Shown in pieces: positions 49,855 through 59,264 of a stretch of 64,000 nt of DNA. Position 1 is the first letter of the stretch. Every line of letters starts with the position of its first letter. The notes under the pieces are model-generated. The model ran no database searches. It was not told where the DNA came from and saw nothing but the letters and a program-made list of their open reading frames with translations. A program made the position numbers and the translations under genes. This DNA comes from Oscillospiraceae bacterium (GTDB lineage: Bacteria > Bacillota > Clostridia > Oscillospirales > Ruminococcaceae): NCBI GenBank assembly GCA_031280965.1, contig JAITFZ010000026.1, positions 39,127-103,126 of the forward strand. Reading direction: 5' to 3'.

Positions 49855-49932
49855 ATTTTCATAAAGTCCTTTCTTCACCAACAAGGAATGAAAACAACGT
49901 TTTCCCCGTTTCGGTTGTGTTTTGTTTCAAAC
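49855..49932 (-). promoter_or_regulatory. Leader cassette copy G (full-length form)
   Basis: Reverse complement TTTGAAACAAAACACAACCGAAACGGGGAAAACGTTGTTTTC...GAAGAAAGGACTTTATGAAAAT-ATG; fills the gap after the ADH gene. Confidence 0.85.
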
Positions 49933-49942
49933 TTACTGTTCC

Positions 49943-51136
49943 TTATAAAAATGCTAATTTATATATTTCTTCAACATCATTTAGATTCAGCTTAACATAC
50001 CCGCCGAAATTTTTCTCGGTTTCACCTACCCGCCCGATATGCCGCGCAAATTTCGGAATATCTTCCTCTTTCGCGCCGAATTCTTTAAGCGAAGACGGCA
50101 TACCTATTTTTTTCAGGAACAATTCAAATCGCTCAATTCCCTCCCGTGCGGTAATTTCCGGATGCTCGAAATTCATCTGGCAGTCCCAAACGCGCACCGC
50201 AAACTGCACAAACTTATCGGGGTTAACCCTGCTCACAAACTTCATCCACGCAGGGCAGATTACCGCCAAAGCCGCGCCGTGGGTTGCACCGTAAAAAGCC
50301 GACGGCTCATGCGCCATTCCGTGGCTTACCCAATCCTGCTCCCGACCGACGCCGCAAAGATTGTTATGCGCAACCATTCCCGCCCACATTATATTGGCGC
50401 GGGCAGCGTAATTGTTCGGGTTTTCAATAGCCCGCGGGGTTTCATAAATCATGGTTTTAAGCACCGCTTCGCAAATTCTGTCGGTGATTTCAACCTCTTT
50501 CGTGTTTGAGAAATACCGTTCGATTACATGCACCATAATATCCGCCGCACCTGCTGCTGTTTGTTCGGGCGGTAAAGTCTGCGTTAACTCAGGGTTGAGA
50601 ATAGAAAAGACGGGACGTATAACCTCACCCGAACAACCGCGTTTTTCAAGCGTTTTATCGTTAGTTATAACCGAGTTAGGCGAACCCTCGCTTCCCGCCG
50701 CCGCAATTGTGAGAATTACACCCACGGGCAGGGCTTTTTCAACATACCTGCCTTGGAAAAAGTCCCAAAAATCGCCGTCATAAACCGCGCCCGCCGCGAT
50801 AGCCTTTGCCGAATCAATCGCCGAACCGCCTCCTACCGCCAGCACAAAATCCACGTTCTCTTTCCTGCAAAGCTCGATTCCTTCATAAACAAGCGAACTT
50901 ACAGGGTTAGGCTGTGCGCCGCCGAGTTCAACAAATTCCACGCCGTTTTCACGCAGGCTCGCAACAACGGTATCATACAAGCCCGATTTTTTAATCGAGC
51001 CGCCGCCGTAATGAAGCAGGGTTTTGCCCGCTCCCGGCGCTCCGGTGCCGAAGCGTTTCACAAGTGCGCCGACTTCTTTTTCCGCGCCTTTCCCGAATTC
51101 AAAGTACGTTGGGGAACAAAAGCTGAAATTTAACAT
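49943..51136 (-). CDS. Iron-containing alcohol dehydrogenase
   Basis: KTLLHYGGGSIKKSGLYD, LAVGGGSAIDSAKAIA, DWVSHGMAHE; start at ATG 51136. Confidence 0.93.
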   Translation of the reverse strand: MLNFSFCSPTYFEFGKGAEKEVGALVKRFGTGAPGAGKTLLHYGGGSIKKSGLYDTVVASLRENGVEFVELGGAQPNPVSSLVYEGIELCRKENVDFVLAVGGGSAIDSAKAIAAGAVYDGDFWDFFQGRYVEKALPVGVILTIAAAGSEGSPNSVITNDKTLEKRGCSGEVIRPVFSILNPELTQTLPPEQTAAGAADIMVHVIERYFSNTKEVEITDRICEAVLKTMIYETPRAIENPNNYAARANIMWAGMVAHNNLCGVGREQDWVSHGMAHEPSAFYGATHGAALAVICPAWMKFVSRVNPDKFVQFAVRVWDCQMNFEHPEITAREGIERFELFLKKIGMPSSLKEFGAKEEDIPKFARHIGRVGETEKNFGGYVKLNLNDVEEIYKLAFL

Positions 51137-51337
51137 AATAACTACCTCTCTTTTGTTGTTTTTATGATTATAACATACTTTCAAGAATTTGGCAAGCATA
51201 AAAAACAACGCCGTGAAACTGCCGACGGCAGCTTCACGACGCTTATCTTAATGCGGTGTGCGAACCGTAAGTTGCTTTACCGCATGTTTATATTATGCGT
51301 GAACGGGATTTTCGGTGAACATAATTATATATGAAAA

Positions 51338-51730
51338 CTATTTCAATTCCTCCAAGTGCCGCCTGTACCTTTTCGGTATATAAATATCAACAAAATAACC
51401 TATCTCAGACAGGAATTCCGATATAGCAGAGAAGCCGTCCTTATAAAAAGCCGCCACCCGTCTTGTTTTATCGGACATATTCTTATAGTTCACCGGACAA
51501 ATAAAAGTCCAGCTTGCCCCCTCTGCCCTATCAACCGCTATACGGAAGAATTCGTCGATTTCGGTTCCTTTGTAACCTGCTTTGGCTAATAATATATGAT
51601 GTTCAACCGCCTCGTCGATATGGCTTACGATTGCCTTTTTCCCGTCGAACGAAATAACAGCCAATAAAGGTTCATCGGCTTTCATCGCATCATCGACAGG
51701 TAAACTGCCATTGTACTTAATAATTTCCAT
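51338..51730 (-). CDS. Hypothetical protein
   Basis: Open frame with ATG 51730, same strand and immediately downstream of secA. Confidence 0.6.
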   Translation of the reverse strand: MEIIKYNGSLPVDDAMKADEPLLAVISFDGKKAIVSHIDEAVEHHILLAKAGYKGTEIDEFFRIAVDRAEGASWTFICPVNYKNMSDKTRRVAAFYKDGFSAISEFLSEIGYFVDIYIPKRYRRHLEELK

Positions 51731-51731
51731 G

Positions 51732-54452
51732 TCAGCTCCTGCAACACTTCTTATACTTCCTGCCGCTTCCGCACGGACAAAGGTCATTCGCGCCGAGCTT
51801 CTCACCCGGAGTCTTTTTCACCGTCGCCTGTGCGCCGGCATTTTCGGCGTATGGCTTCATAACCTGTTCTCTTTGCAGCGGCGCTTCACGTTTAATCCGC
51901 GCAGTCAGTACCATTCGGACGGTGTCCTCGCGGATTGAAGCGACCATCTCGTCATACATTGTGAAACCTTCATGCCTGTACTCAACCACCGGGTCTTTTT
52001 GTGCAAACGAGCGCAGATAAATCCCCTGTTTTAAATCAGACATTGCGTCAATGTGACTCATCCACTTTGTATCTACGTTTTTGAGCAGGATTACCCGCTC
52101 AAGCTCACGCATAACCTCGGTTCCGTATTCGGCTTCACGGCTCTCGTAAAGCTCTGTTGCACGCTTTTGCAGTTCTTCTTTAATATCCTCTCGCGTCAGC
52201 TCGTTCAGCTCTTCCCTGTTATACTTGAAGTCGTTGGAATTTGTCAGAATCCCCGACCAGCTCTCGCGAAGCCCCGTAAGGTTCCAGTCTTCGGCGACAT
52301 CGCCCTGGCAGAAGGTATCAACTGCCTCATCCACAGTATCTGCGAACATGGAACGGATTTTTTCGCTTACATCGCCGCCGTCAAGCACCATAGAGCGCTG
52401 ACTGTAAATTGTCATTCTCTGCTGTGACATAACATCGTCGAAATCAAGCACATTCTTACGGATTGAGAAGTTGCGCCCCTCGATTTTCTTTTGGGAGGAT
52501 TCGATGGTTTTAGTGAGCAGTTTGTTTTGAATGGGTTGGTCTTCCTCGATTTTAAGCGCGTTCATCATACCCTGAACCCGCTCACCGCCGAATATTCTCA
52601 TTAAATCGTCTTCAAGTGAAATGAAAAACCTGCTCTCGCCCGGGTCGCCCTGACGCCCTGAACGCCCGCGAAGCTGATTGTCGATACGCCTTGATTCATG
52701 CCGCTCGGTTCCGAGTATAAACAAACCTCCCGCATCCTTAACCGCCTGAGCTTCCTCCGTTATAGCTTCTCTGAACTTCTCGTTATACTTTTTATAAAGC
52801 CCTCTTGCTTTTAATACTTCTTCGTCTTCGGTTTCGGCGAAGCCTGTCGCCTGCATAATCAGTTCTTCTTCAATGCCTTCCTTACGCATTTGCGCTTTGG
52901 CAAGGTATTCGGGGTTTCCGCCGAGCATAATATCAGTGCCGCGCCCCGCCATATTCGTCGCAATCGTTACGGCGTTCTTTTTGCCCGCCTGTGCTACTAT
53001 TTCGGCTTCGCGCTCGTGGTTTTTGGCGTTCAATACCTCATGCTTAATACCCTCGCGCTTGAGCAACTTTGACAGCAACTCCGACTTTTCTATTGAAATC
53101 GTACCCACGAGAACAGGCTGTCCTTTTTCATGGCACTCTTTAATCTGCCTTATAACAGTTGTGAACTTGCCCTTCTCGTTCTTCAGCACCTGGTCTTCTC
53201 TGTCGGCGCGCACAATAGGCTTATTCGTCGGAATTTCCACTACGTCAAGGTTATAAATCCCCCGGAACTCCTGCTCCTCCGTCATTGCCGTACCTGTCAT
53301 ACCCGAAAGCTTACCGTAGAGCCGGAAGTAATTCTGGAACGTTATCGTGGCGAGAGTTTTGCTCTCACTCTTCACCTTAACGCCTTCCTTTGCTTCAATC
53401 GCCTGATGAAGCCCCTCGTTAAACCGCCGTCCGAGCATTTTGCGCCCCGTGAATTCATCTATAATAACAATTTCGCCGTCGTCCACGATATAATCCACGT
53501 CATTCTTCATGATTCCGTGAGCGCGGATTGCCTGATTGACATGATGCAGGGTTGTCATATTCTCGGAATCCATTAAGTTCTCTATACCGAAAAACTCCTC
53601 CGCTTTTTTTACGCCGTTCGGAAGCAACGTAGCGGTTCTCGCTTTTTCATCTATAATATAGTCGCCCTCATAAGCATCGTGTTCTTCCTTGCTGTCGAGT
53701 TCAACAACCTTCAGCGTTTTTAGTTTCCGCGCAAATTTGTTCGCTTGCTGATACACTTCCGACGACTTATCCCCGCGTCCCGAAATAATAAGCGGCGTTC
53801 TCGCTTCATCAATAAGAATCGAGTCAACCTCGTCTACGATTGCGTAGTTATGCCCGCGCTGAACCTTATCCTCTTTTCGCACACACATATTGTCGCGCAG
53901 GTAATCAAAGCCCAACTCGTTGTTAGTGCCGTAGGTGATGTCGGCGGCATATGACTCGCGCCGCCGGTCGTTGTTCAGGTCGTGTACAATAACTCCTACA
54001 GTTAAACCCAAAAAGCGGTGAACGCGCCCGATTAAGTCGCTGTCGCGCTTTGCCAGATAATCATTAACGGTAACAACGTGTACGCCATCGCCTGTAAGCC
54101 CGTTCAGATAAGACGGCAACGCCGCAACGAAAGTTTTGCCCTCACCGGTCTTCATCTCGGATATTCTGCCCTGATGAAGCACAATTCCGCCCTGAATCTG
54201 CACCGGATAAGGCTTGATTGCGATTACGCGCCACATCGCTTCACGGCAGACCGCAAAAGCATCGGGCAGTATATCGTTAAGCGTTTCGCCGCTTTCAAGC
54301 CGCTTCCGAAGAATTGCCGTTTGCAACTGAAGCTCCTTATCGCTCATTTTCTCGTAAACCGCTTCAAGTTCTAATGTTTTCTCCTTTTGCGGTTCCATTC
54401 TTTTTAATTCTTTTTTTGAATAATCGCCAAATAATAAGTCGGAAAAGCCCAT
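51732..54452 (-). CDS. secA: Preprotein translocase ATPase SecA
   Basis: MKTGEGKTFVAALPSYLNGL, DEVDSILIDEARTPLIISG, C-terminal zinc motif CPCGSGRKYKKCC. Confidence 0.97.
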   Translation of the reverse strand: MGFSDLLFGDYSKKELKRMEPQKEKTLELEAVYEKMSDKELQLQTAILRKRLESGETLNDILPDAFAVCREAMWRVIAIKPYPVQIQGGIVLHQGRISEMKTGEGKTFVAALPSYLNGLTGDGVHVVTVNDYLAKRDSDLIGRVHRFLGLTVGVIVHDLNNDRRRESYAADITYGTNNELGFDYLRDNMCVRKEDKVQRGHNYAIVDEVDSILIDEARTPLIISGRGDKSSEVYQQANKFARKLKTLKVVELDSKEEHDAYEGDYIIDEKARTATLLPNGVKKAEEFFGIENLMDSENMTTLHHVNQAIRAHGIMKNDVDYIVDDGEIVIIDEFTGRKMLGRRFNEGLHQAIEAKEGVKVKSESKTLATITFQNYFRLYGKLSGMTGTAMTEEQEFRGIYNLDVVEIPTNKPIVRADREDQVLKNEKGKFTTVIRQIKECHEKGQPVLVGTISIEKSELLSKLLKREGIKHEVLNAKNHEREAEIVAQAGKKNAVTIATNMAGRGTDIMLGGNPEYLAKAQMRKEGIEEELIMQATGFAETEDEEVLKARGLYKKYNEKFREAITEEAQAVKDAGGLFILGTERHESRRIDNQLRGRSGRQGDPGESRFFISLEDDLMRIFGGERVQGMMNALKIEEDQPIQNKLLTKTIESSQKKIEGRNFSIRKNVLDFDDVMSQQRMTIYSQRSMVLDGGDVSEKIRSMFADTVDEAVDTFCQGDVAEDWNLTGLRESWSGILTNSNDFKYNREELNELTREDIKEELQKRATELYESREAEYGTEVMRELERVILLKNVDTKWMSHIDAMSDLKQGIYLRSFAQKDPVVEYRHEGFTMYDEMVASIREDTVRMVLTARIKREAPLQREQVMKPYAENAGAQATVKKTPGEKLGANDLCPCGSGRKYKKCCRS

Positions 54453-54685
54453 TTTGTCGTTCCTTTCGATTTACACTTTTTCTCTAATATTTCATTATAG
54501 CATTAATTTGATTATAAGTCAAATTAATATTCAAAATTCGAGAGAGTTTACAATGAAATAGAATAGTGTTATAATATTAATCAGCGGTATAAAATTTTTC
54601 AAAATATTTTCCAAAACCATGCAACCGATTTCAAAATTTGTTGTCTATATAGATGTAAAGGCTTTTACAATAAAGGAGAAAGCAG

Positions 54686-55243
54686 ATGGACGACACCATG
54701 ATTATTGAATTATATCAGAACCGCTCGGAATCGGCCATAGCCGAAACTGCGAGTAAATACGGTTCTTATTGCCTTGCCATTGCAACGAATATCTTAAAAA
54801 ATCGAGAGGACGCCGAAGAGTGTGTGAATGATACATATTACAAGGTGTGGGAGGCTATACCGCCGGAACAGCCCGCTTCCTTTTCATCATTCATCGGCAG
54901 AATAACGCGGAACACCTCGCTCAACAAATACAAATCCCGAAAAAGAAACAAACGCTTCGGGAATGAGTTTTCGTTGTTGTTGAGCGAGCTTGAGGACTGT
55001 ATCCCGTCAAGCAAAAAAGTCGAGGAAGAAGCGGAAAACTTATTCACATCAGAAAGTATCAGCAGATTCCTCTACAGCATTGATAAAGAGAGCCGCGTGA
55101 TTTTCATGCGGAGATATTACTATGCCGATTCGGTAAAGCAGGTCGCTGAACGGCTCGTTATGAGCGAAAGCAAGGTTAAATCTAACCTTTTCAGAACACG
55201 GAATAAGCTCAAAGCCCACCTTGAAAGCGAGGGACTATTATGA
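54686..55243 (+). CDS. Sigma-70 family (ECF-like) RNA polymerase sigma factor
   Basis: EDAEECVNDTYYKVWEAIPP; region 4 VIFMRRYYYADSVKQVAERLVMSESKVKSNLFRTRNKL. Confidence 0.92.
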   Translation: MDDTMIIELYQNRSESAIAETASKYGSYCLAIATNILKNREDAEECVNDTYYKVWEAIPPEQPASFSSFIGRITRNTSLNKYKSRKRNKRFGNEFSLLLSELEDCIPSSKKVEEEAENLFTSESISRFLYSIDKESRVIFMRRYYYADSVKQVAERLVMSESKVKSNLFRTRNKLKAHLESEGLL

Positions 55244-58200
55244 AAAGTAAGAAAAACGAGATTTTATTCGACAGAATCGGGTTCGTCGATGACGCTTTAA
55301 TCGAAGAAGCCGCCGCGTATGTCGGCATACCGCAAGGCAAGAAAAGCAGGTTTCGGTTTAATTATGTTTACGCGTCGCTTGCGGCGATGTGCGCAGTAAT
55401 GCTTGTCTTAACAGGAGTTCTTATATATATTTATAACACACAACCCCCGATTGAAGACGAACCGTCTGTAACCGACCCTGTACCGGAAATCGGCGATATA
55501 ATACAATTCGGCGATTATGATTGGCGAGTGCTTGACGTACAAGACGGCAAGGCGTTAATCATCACCGAAAACATGACAGAAGGCAGAACATATCATTCTG
55601 ATTATGTTGAAATGACATGGGAAAAGAGCGACATACGCGCCTATCTCAACAGTGAATTCTACAACCGTTTTTCTTCGGAGGAACGGGAGCGGATTACGGA
55701 AACAACGGTAATCAACAATGATAATAGCCGCGGAATCCCCGGCGGCAACGACACAGTGGACAGAATATTCTTGTTAAGTATAGACGAAGCACATAAATAT
55801 TTCGCAGACGATTCGGCGCGAATCGTATTTAATGCCGACAGCGAACCGTATTCGTGGTGGCTTCGGTCGCCCGGCTTCAACGCTTATATGGCGGCTCAGG
55901 TAAAAAGCGACGGCAGTGTTTTTATAGATGTCAATAACCAAGACATCAACAATGTTTTATTAGGCGTTCGTCCGGCTATGTGGGTGAGGTTTGCACCTCC
56001 TGTTGAACCCGCAATCGGTTATACATGGGTTGTCGAACCCACGCTTGAATATGATTGGGTGAATTATTGCACTTTTTGCGATGTTTTCATTGCATTTATT
56101 AATACCGAAAGTGAAAATTATTCCACCATCATAATAGACGAAGCGGCTCAACCGACCGGTGAAATACACGAGCCTCACCCGAAATATTCTATGCCGGGCG
56201 AAAGAGTATGGGTTTATGACCCCGATTTGGATTTATTTGGGTGGTTTCAACATATTAATCTCGATGTCGGGGCGATATACGAGTTATACCCGATGAATGA
56301 GTTCACCGAACACTTCCCCAAGGAATCAGACCGAATAAGAACTGTCCGACGATATGATACAACCATGTCAACCCGAGGTTACGAGTTTTTTCCGGGGCAG
56401 GGATATTCAGGGGACGCCGTGATGTACGGTAATGAATTTATCACCGATTTTATATATCCGATGCAGTCGAAATTAGGCAGACAGCAAATGAATATAATAT
56501 CAATTCACGACGGCGACGGAAATGACGGAAGTAATTACGGAATTATGAACAAAGACGGGGTTTTGATTGTTCCGTTTGAGTCATGGTTGCTCGTAACGAT
56601 TAGCGAAACCACCGCATTCGCAAATAAAAACGGCAAGTGGGGTATTATAGGGTTTAATGGATATGTTGCCGATGAAACACAGATGACGCCGCAACCCGCC
56701 GAGCCGGCACAACCGCAAACCGTTGAAGAAATTCTGACAGAATTTATGCAGAGAATTTGCAGTGTTCGTGGAATGTTGCCGTATTTTAATGATATTAACG
56801 ATGTGGAACTGCGGACAATTCTTCAACAATATTTTAATGTATACGGTTGGGATTGGAGCGATACAGATGTATTTTCAGATGGGCAGGAACAACATCATTA
56901 CAACGATGATGAGGTTGAACAATTAAAAGGCCGTTGGTATTTCGGTTCGGTACTTGGTATTTCTCCCTCACGCTTGGAAAAATATATGCAGGAATATTAC
57001 AATCCTTATTTTTCAATTGAAAGTTACGATTATAAAAATATGTCAACAGAAGATGGTGTAACGTGGGATAATGAAAGAGAATTAATTGTTGGTTCTGTAT
57101 ACGGTGGTGGTTTGCATATGTCGCGCAGCACTCATATAGTTGAAATAAATGAACCGGAAATCGGTATTTACAGCGTTTACGCACTCAAAGCAGAATGGGG
57201 TGAGAATGCCTTCAGAAATATGGAATATATACACTGTACATTTACTCAAAATGTCAATGAAAACTTTAATGTTATGTCTAAACAGCTTGTTCCCGAAAGC
57301 GAATACCCCGAATGGGTTTCCGAGTTTTTCGCGTTCATTGACGGAATTACAAATGACATTGATGTTGCTTATGAATATGCCATAGAATTTGATGTGTTTG
57401 CGGAAATGGACGAGAAGAGGCAATGTTCAGATTGCTATGAATCTAATAGAAATTCTTGTGATGGTTGCATAGTAAACGCGGCAATTGAAATTATATTCCG
57501 TGAGGCTTTTCAAATGTTCAAAGACAGGGGTGTAATATACGGGCAAAACGAAGACGGCAGAGATGATTTACTGCCGCTCAAACTTCTCGGATATGCCATA
57601 CATGAAGGTGAAATGCTAATCCTGCAAGATAACTGGACAGATACACTCACAACTAACGATTTCAGACGTTATTTCTTCGGAACGTGGGAAAAAACCGGTG
57701 ATAAAGATATTTGGAATCCGAGGGCTGAAACGGACGAAAGCACATTATTTACTATTGACGACACCATAGACACCCGCCTCCATGTTCAGATGATTGACGG
57801 CGGTTTCCATGACACCGGACACGGTGCGATTGTATATATAGTTAGCGGTGGCTTGGTAAACGATAAAGCTATTTACTGGATTGAATTTAATAATCCCGAT
57901 GTTCTGTATTATACGAGCGGTTATAATCATAACGATTTTAACGAGAGATACGGCGATGTTTACCGTAGTTATGATTTTACAGGAAGTATTTTTGAAGTAA
58001 GCATCTACAGAAGAACTAATGCGCCTATCGCTGAACCGACTGACGGCTATTTAAGCAATCTGCGGCTGCGGGAGATTTCTGAAGAATACGGTATTTGGTG
58101 GCATTTTCTTACGTGGATGACGCTTATAGATGAAGAAGGCGAACAATTCCGCCGTGACGACCAACTTGGATTCTTCCCGATTTTTTTAGTTTCCGAAGAA

Positions 58201-58356
58201 CCCGACAAACTTGTATTCAAGACACAGGTAAGTTGGGGGTTATACGAGGTTTTTGTTGATGTTATTTATACGATTGAAAGGATAAACGGCGAGTGGGTTC
58301 GCACAATTGAATCTGACGTAGAATTGCAAGAAGTGAAGATACAAGATATGTCGTAA
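55240..58356 (+). CDS. Large single-TM protein with DUF6273-like extracellular region, putative anti-sigma/sensor
   Basis: Cytoplasmic N-terminus about 48 aa, TM VYASLAAMCAVMLVLTGVLIYIY, IQFGDYDWRVLDVQDGKALIITENM; ATGA overlap with the sigma gene. Confidence 0.65.
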   Translation: MKSKKNEILFDRIGFVDDALIEEAAAYVGIPQGKKSRFRFNYVYASLAAMCAVMLVLTGVLIYIYNTQPPIEDEPSVTDPVPEIGDIIQFGDYDWRVLDVQDGKALIITENMTEGRTYHSDYVEMTWEKSDIRAYLNSEFYNRFSSEERERITETTVINNDNSRGIPGGNDTVDRIFLLSIDEAHKYFADDSARIVFNADSEPYSWWLRSPGFNAYMAAQVKSDGSVFIDVNNQDINNVLLGVRPAMWVRFAPPVEPAIGYTWVVEPTLEYDWVNYCTFCDVFIAFINTESENYSTIIIDEAAQPTGEIHEPHPKYSMPGERVWVYDPDLDLFGWFQHINLDVGAIYELYPMNEFTEHFPKESDRIRTVRRYDTTMSTRGYEFFPGQGYSGDAVMYGNEFITDFIYPMQSKLGRQQMNIISIHDGDGNDGSNYGIMNKDGVLIVPFESWLLVTISETTAFANKNGKWGIIGFNGYVADETQMTPQPAEPAQPQTVEEILTEFMQRICSVRGMLPYFNDINDVELRTILQQYFNVYGWDWSDTDVFSDGQEQHHYNDDEVEQLKGRWYFGSVLGISPSRLEKYMQEYYNPYFSIESYDYKNMSTEDGVTWDNERELIVGSVYGGGLHMSRSTHIVEINEPEIGIYSVYALKAEWGENAFRNMEYIHCTFTQNVNENFNVMSKQLVPESEYPEWVSEFFAFIDGITNDIDVAYEYAIEFDVFAEMDEKRQCSDCYESNRNSCDGCIVNAAIEIIFREAFQMFKDRGVIYGQNEDGRDDLLPLKLLGYAIHEGEMLILQDNWTDTLTTNDFRRYFFGTWEKTGDKDIWNPRAETDESTLFTIDDTIDTRLHVQMIDGGFHDTGHGAIVYIVSGGLVNDKAIYWIEFNNPDVLYYTSGYNHNDFNERYGDVYRSYDFTGSIFEVSIYRRTNAPIAEPTDGYLSNLRLREISEEYGIWWHFLTWMTLIDEEGEQFRRDDQLGFFPIFLVSEEPDKLVFKTQVSWGLYEVFVDVIYTIERINGEWVRTIESDVELQEVKIQDMS

Positions 58357-58371
58357 TGAAATTGTGAGGTT

Positions 58372-58678
58372 ATGCGAATAGTTATCAGTAATTCCGACTT
58401 ATCGAGAAGCCGCCTGTAAATCGAGAATACAAGCGGCTAACCCGAATAAAATTACTGATAACTCGAAGCATAAGGCGAAGATTATCGACGATTCTCTGTT
58501 TGAGATTAGGGATTTGAAAGATTATCCCATTCTTTATACTGCGATTGTTGAAGACGTTGATATTCTGATTAGCGGCGACGGCGATTTTTTCGATGAAAAG
58601 TTAGCGGAAATCGAAAAGCCTTTAATTTTGAGACCGCGAGAATTTAAGGAAATGTGTTACCTGTGTCTTGACTTTTGA
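58372..58678 (+). pseudogene. Remnant of PIN-domain (VapC-like) protein
   Basis: MRIVISNSD start then stop; C-terminal LFEIRDLKDYPILYTAIVEDVDILISGDGDFFDEKLAEIEKPLILRPREF in another frame. Confidence 0.65.
58381..58462. repeat. 82-bp nested inverted repeat (long hairpin)
   Basis: GTTATCAGTAATT/AATTACTGATAAC outer arms; AGCCGCcTGTA/TACAaGCGGCT inner arms. Confidence 0.8.
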
Positions 58679-58774
58679 CAGGTTTTGAATTTATTACAAT
58701 AAAAAAGTATTGACAATCATAGACGGTTATGATATAATGGTCGAGTGGCTCTTTTTATGCAATATTACGCACGT

Positions 58775-58855
58775 GGGAGTGTTCCCGAGTGGCCAAAGGG
58801 GGCAGACTGTAAATCTGTTGCGAAAGCTTCGATGGTTCAAATCCGTCCACTCCCA
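58775..58855 (+). tRNA. tRNA-Tyr (GTA)
   Basis: GGGAGTG...CACTCCC acceptor; class II variable arm; anticodon loop ACTGTAAATCT; GGTTCAAATCC. Confidence 0.95.
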
Positions 58856-59223
58856 GCGCAAGTTAAAAGTCCTAATATATCAGCAAAGGGCGAAGTTGTT
58901 AGTTCCGGCTCCGCCCCTTGCAGAAAATCAGATTAATCCAAACTCTCGTTGCCTTTTCGTTTGACTGCATACCCCACGGCTTACGGCAATGCTGCCGGCA
59001 CGGTCTTGTATGCGCCCCTGTACATGCTTCAGATGTAGCTCAACCTACAAGGTATATATACCGGCTACGGTTTCTTCATCGGTCGCGGCGCAGTTGTTAC
59101 TGAAGCAGAGGAACTTGTTTCTCACGAGAGGGGTTATTTAATTGTAAGTATAAAAATCCCGCTTTAATAGGACTTTTAGCGAAATAAATCGAGCCCTCAG
59201 ATACCGAAATAATCTGAAAGCTC

Positions 59224-59252
59224 TTGAATACCTATAAAAATTATGCTAAAAT
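59224..59252 (+). promoter_or_regulatory. Putative sigma-A promoter
   Basis: TTGAAT-17 bp-TAAAAT. Confidence 0.5.
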
Positions 59253-59264
59253 AAGCATAATATA

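Noticed and set aside
58381-58462. Considered an integron attC site for the 82-bp palindrome
   Set aside because: Ends are GTTATCAG...CTGATAAC, the opposite of the RYYYAAC...GTTRRRY consensus, and no integron integrase or cassettes are present.
58710-58964. ORFs overlapping tRNA-Tyr (58710..58964 and 58745..58936)
   Set aside because: Their coding is explained by the tRNA sequence (VPEWPKGADCKSVAK..QIRPLP is a classic mis-translated tRNA); not real proteins.
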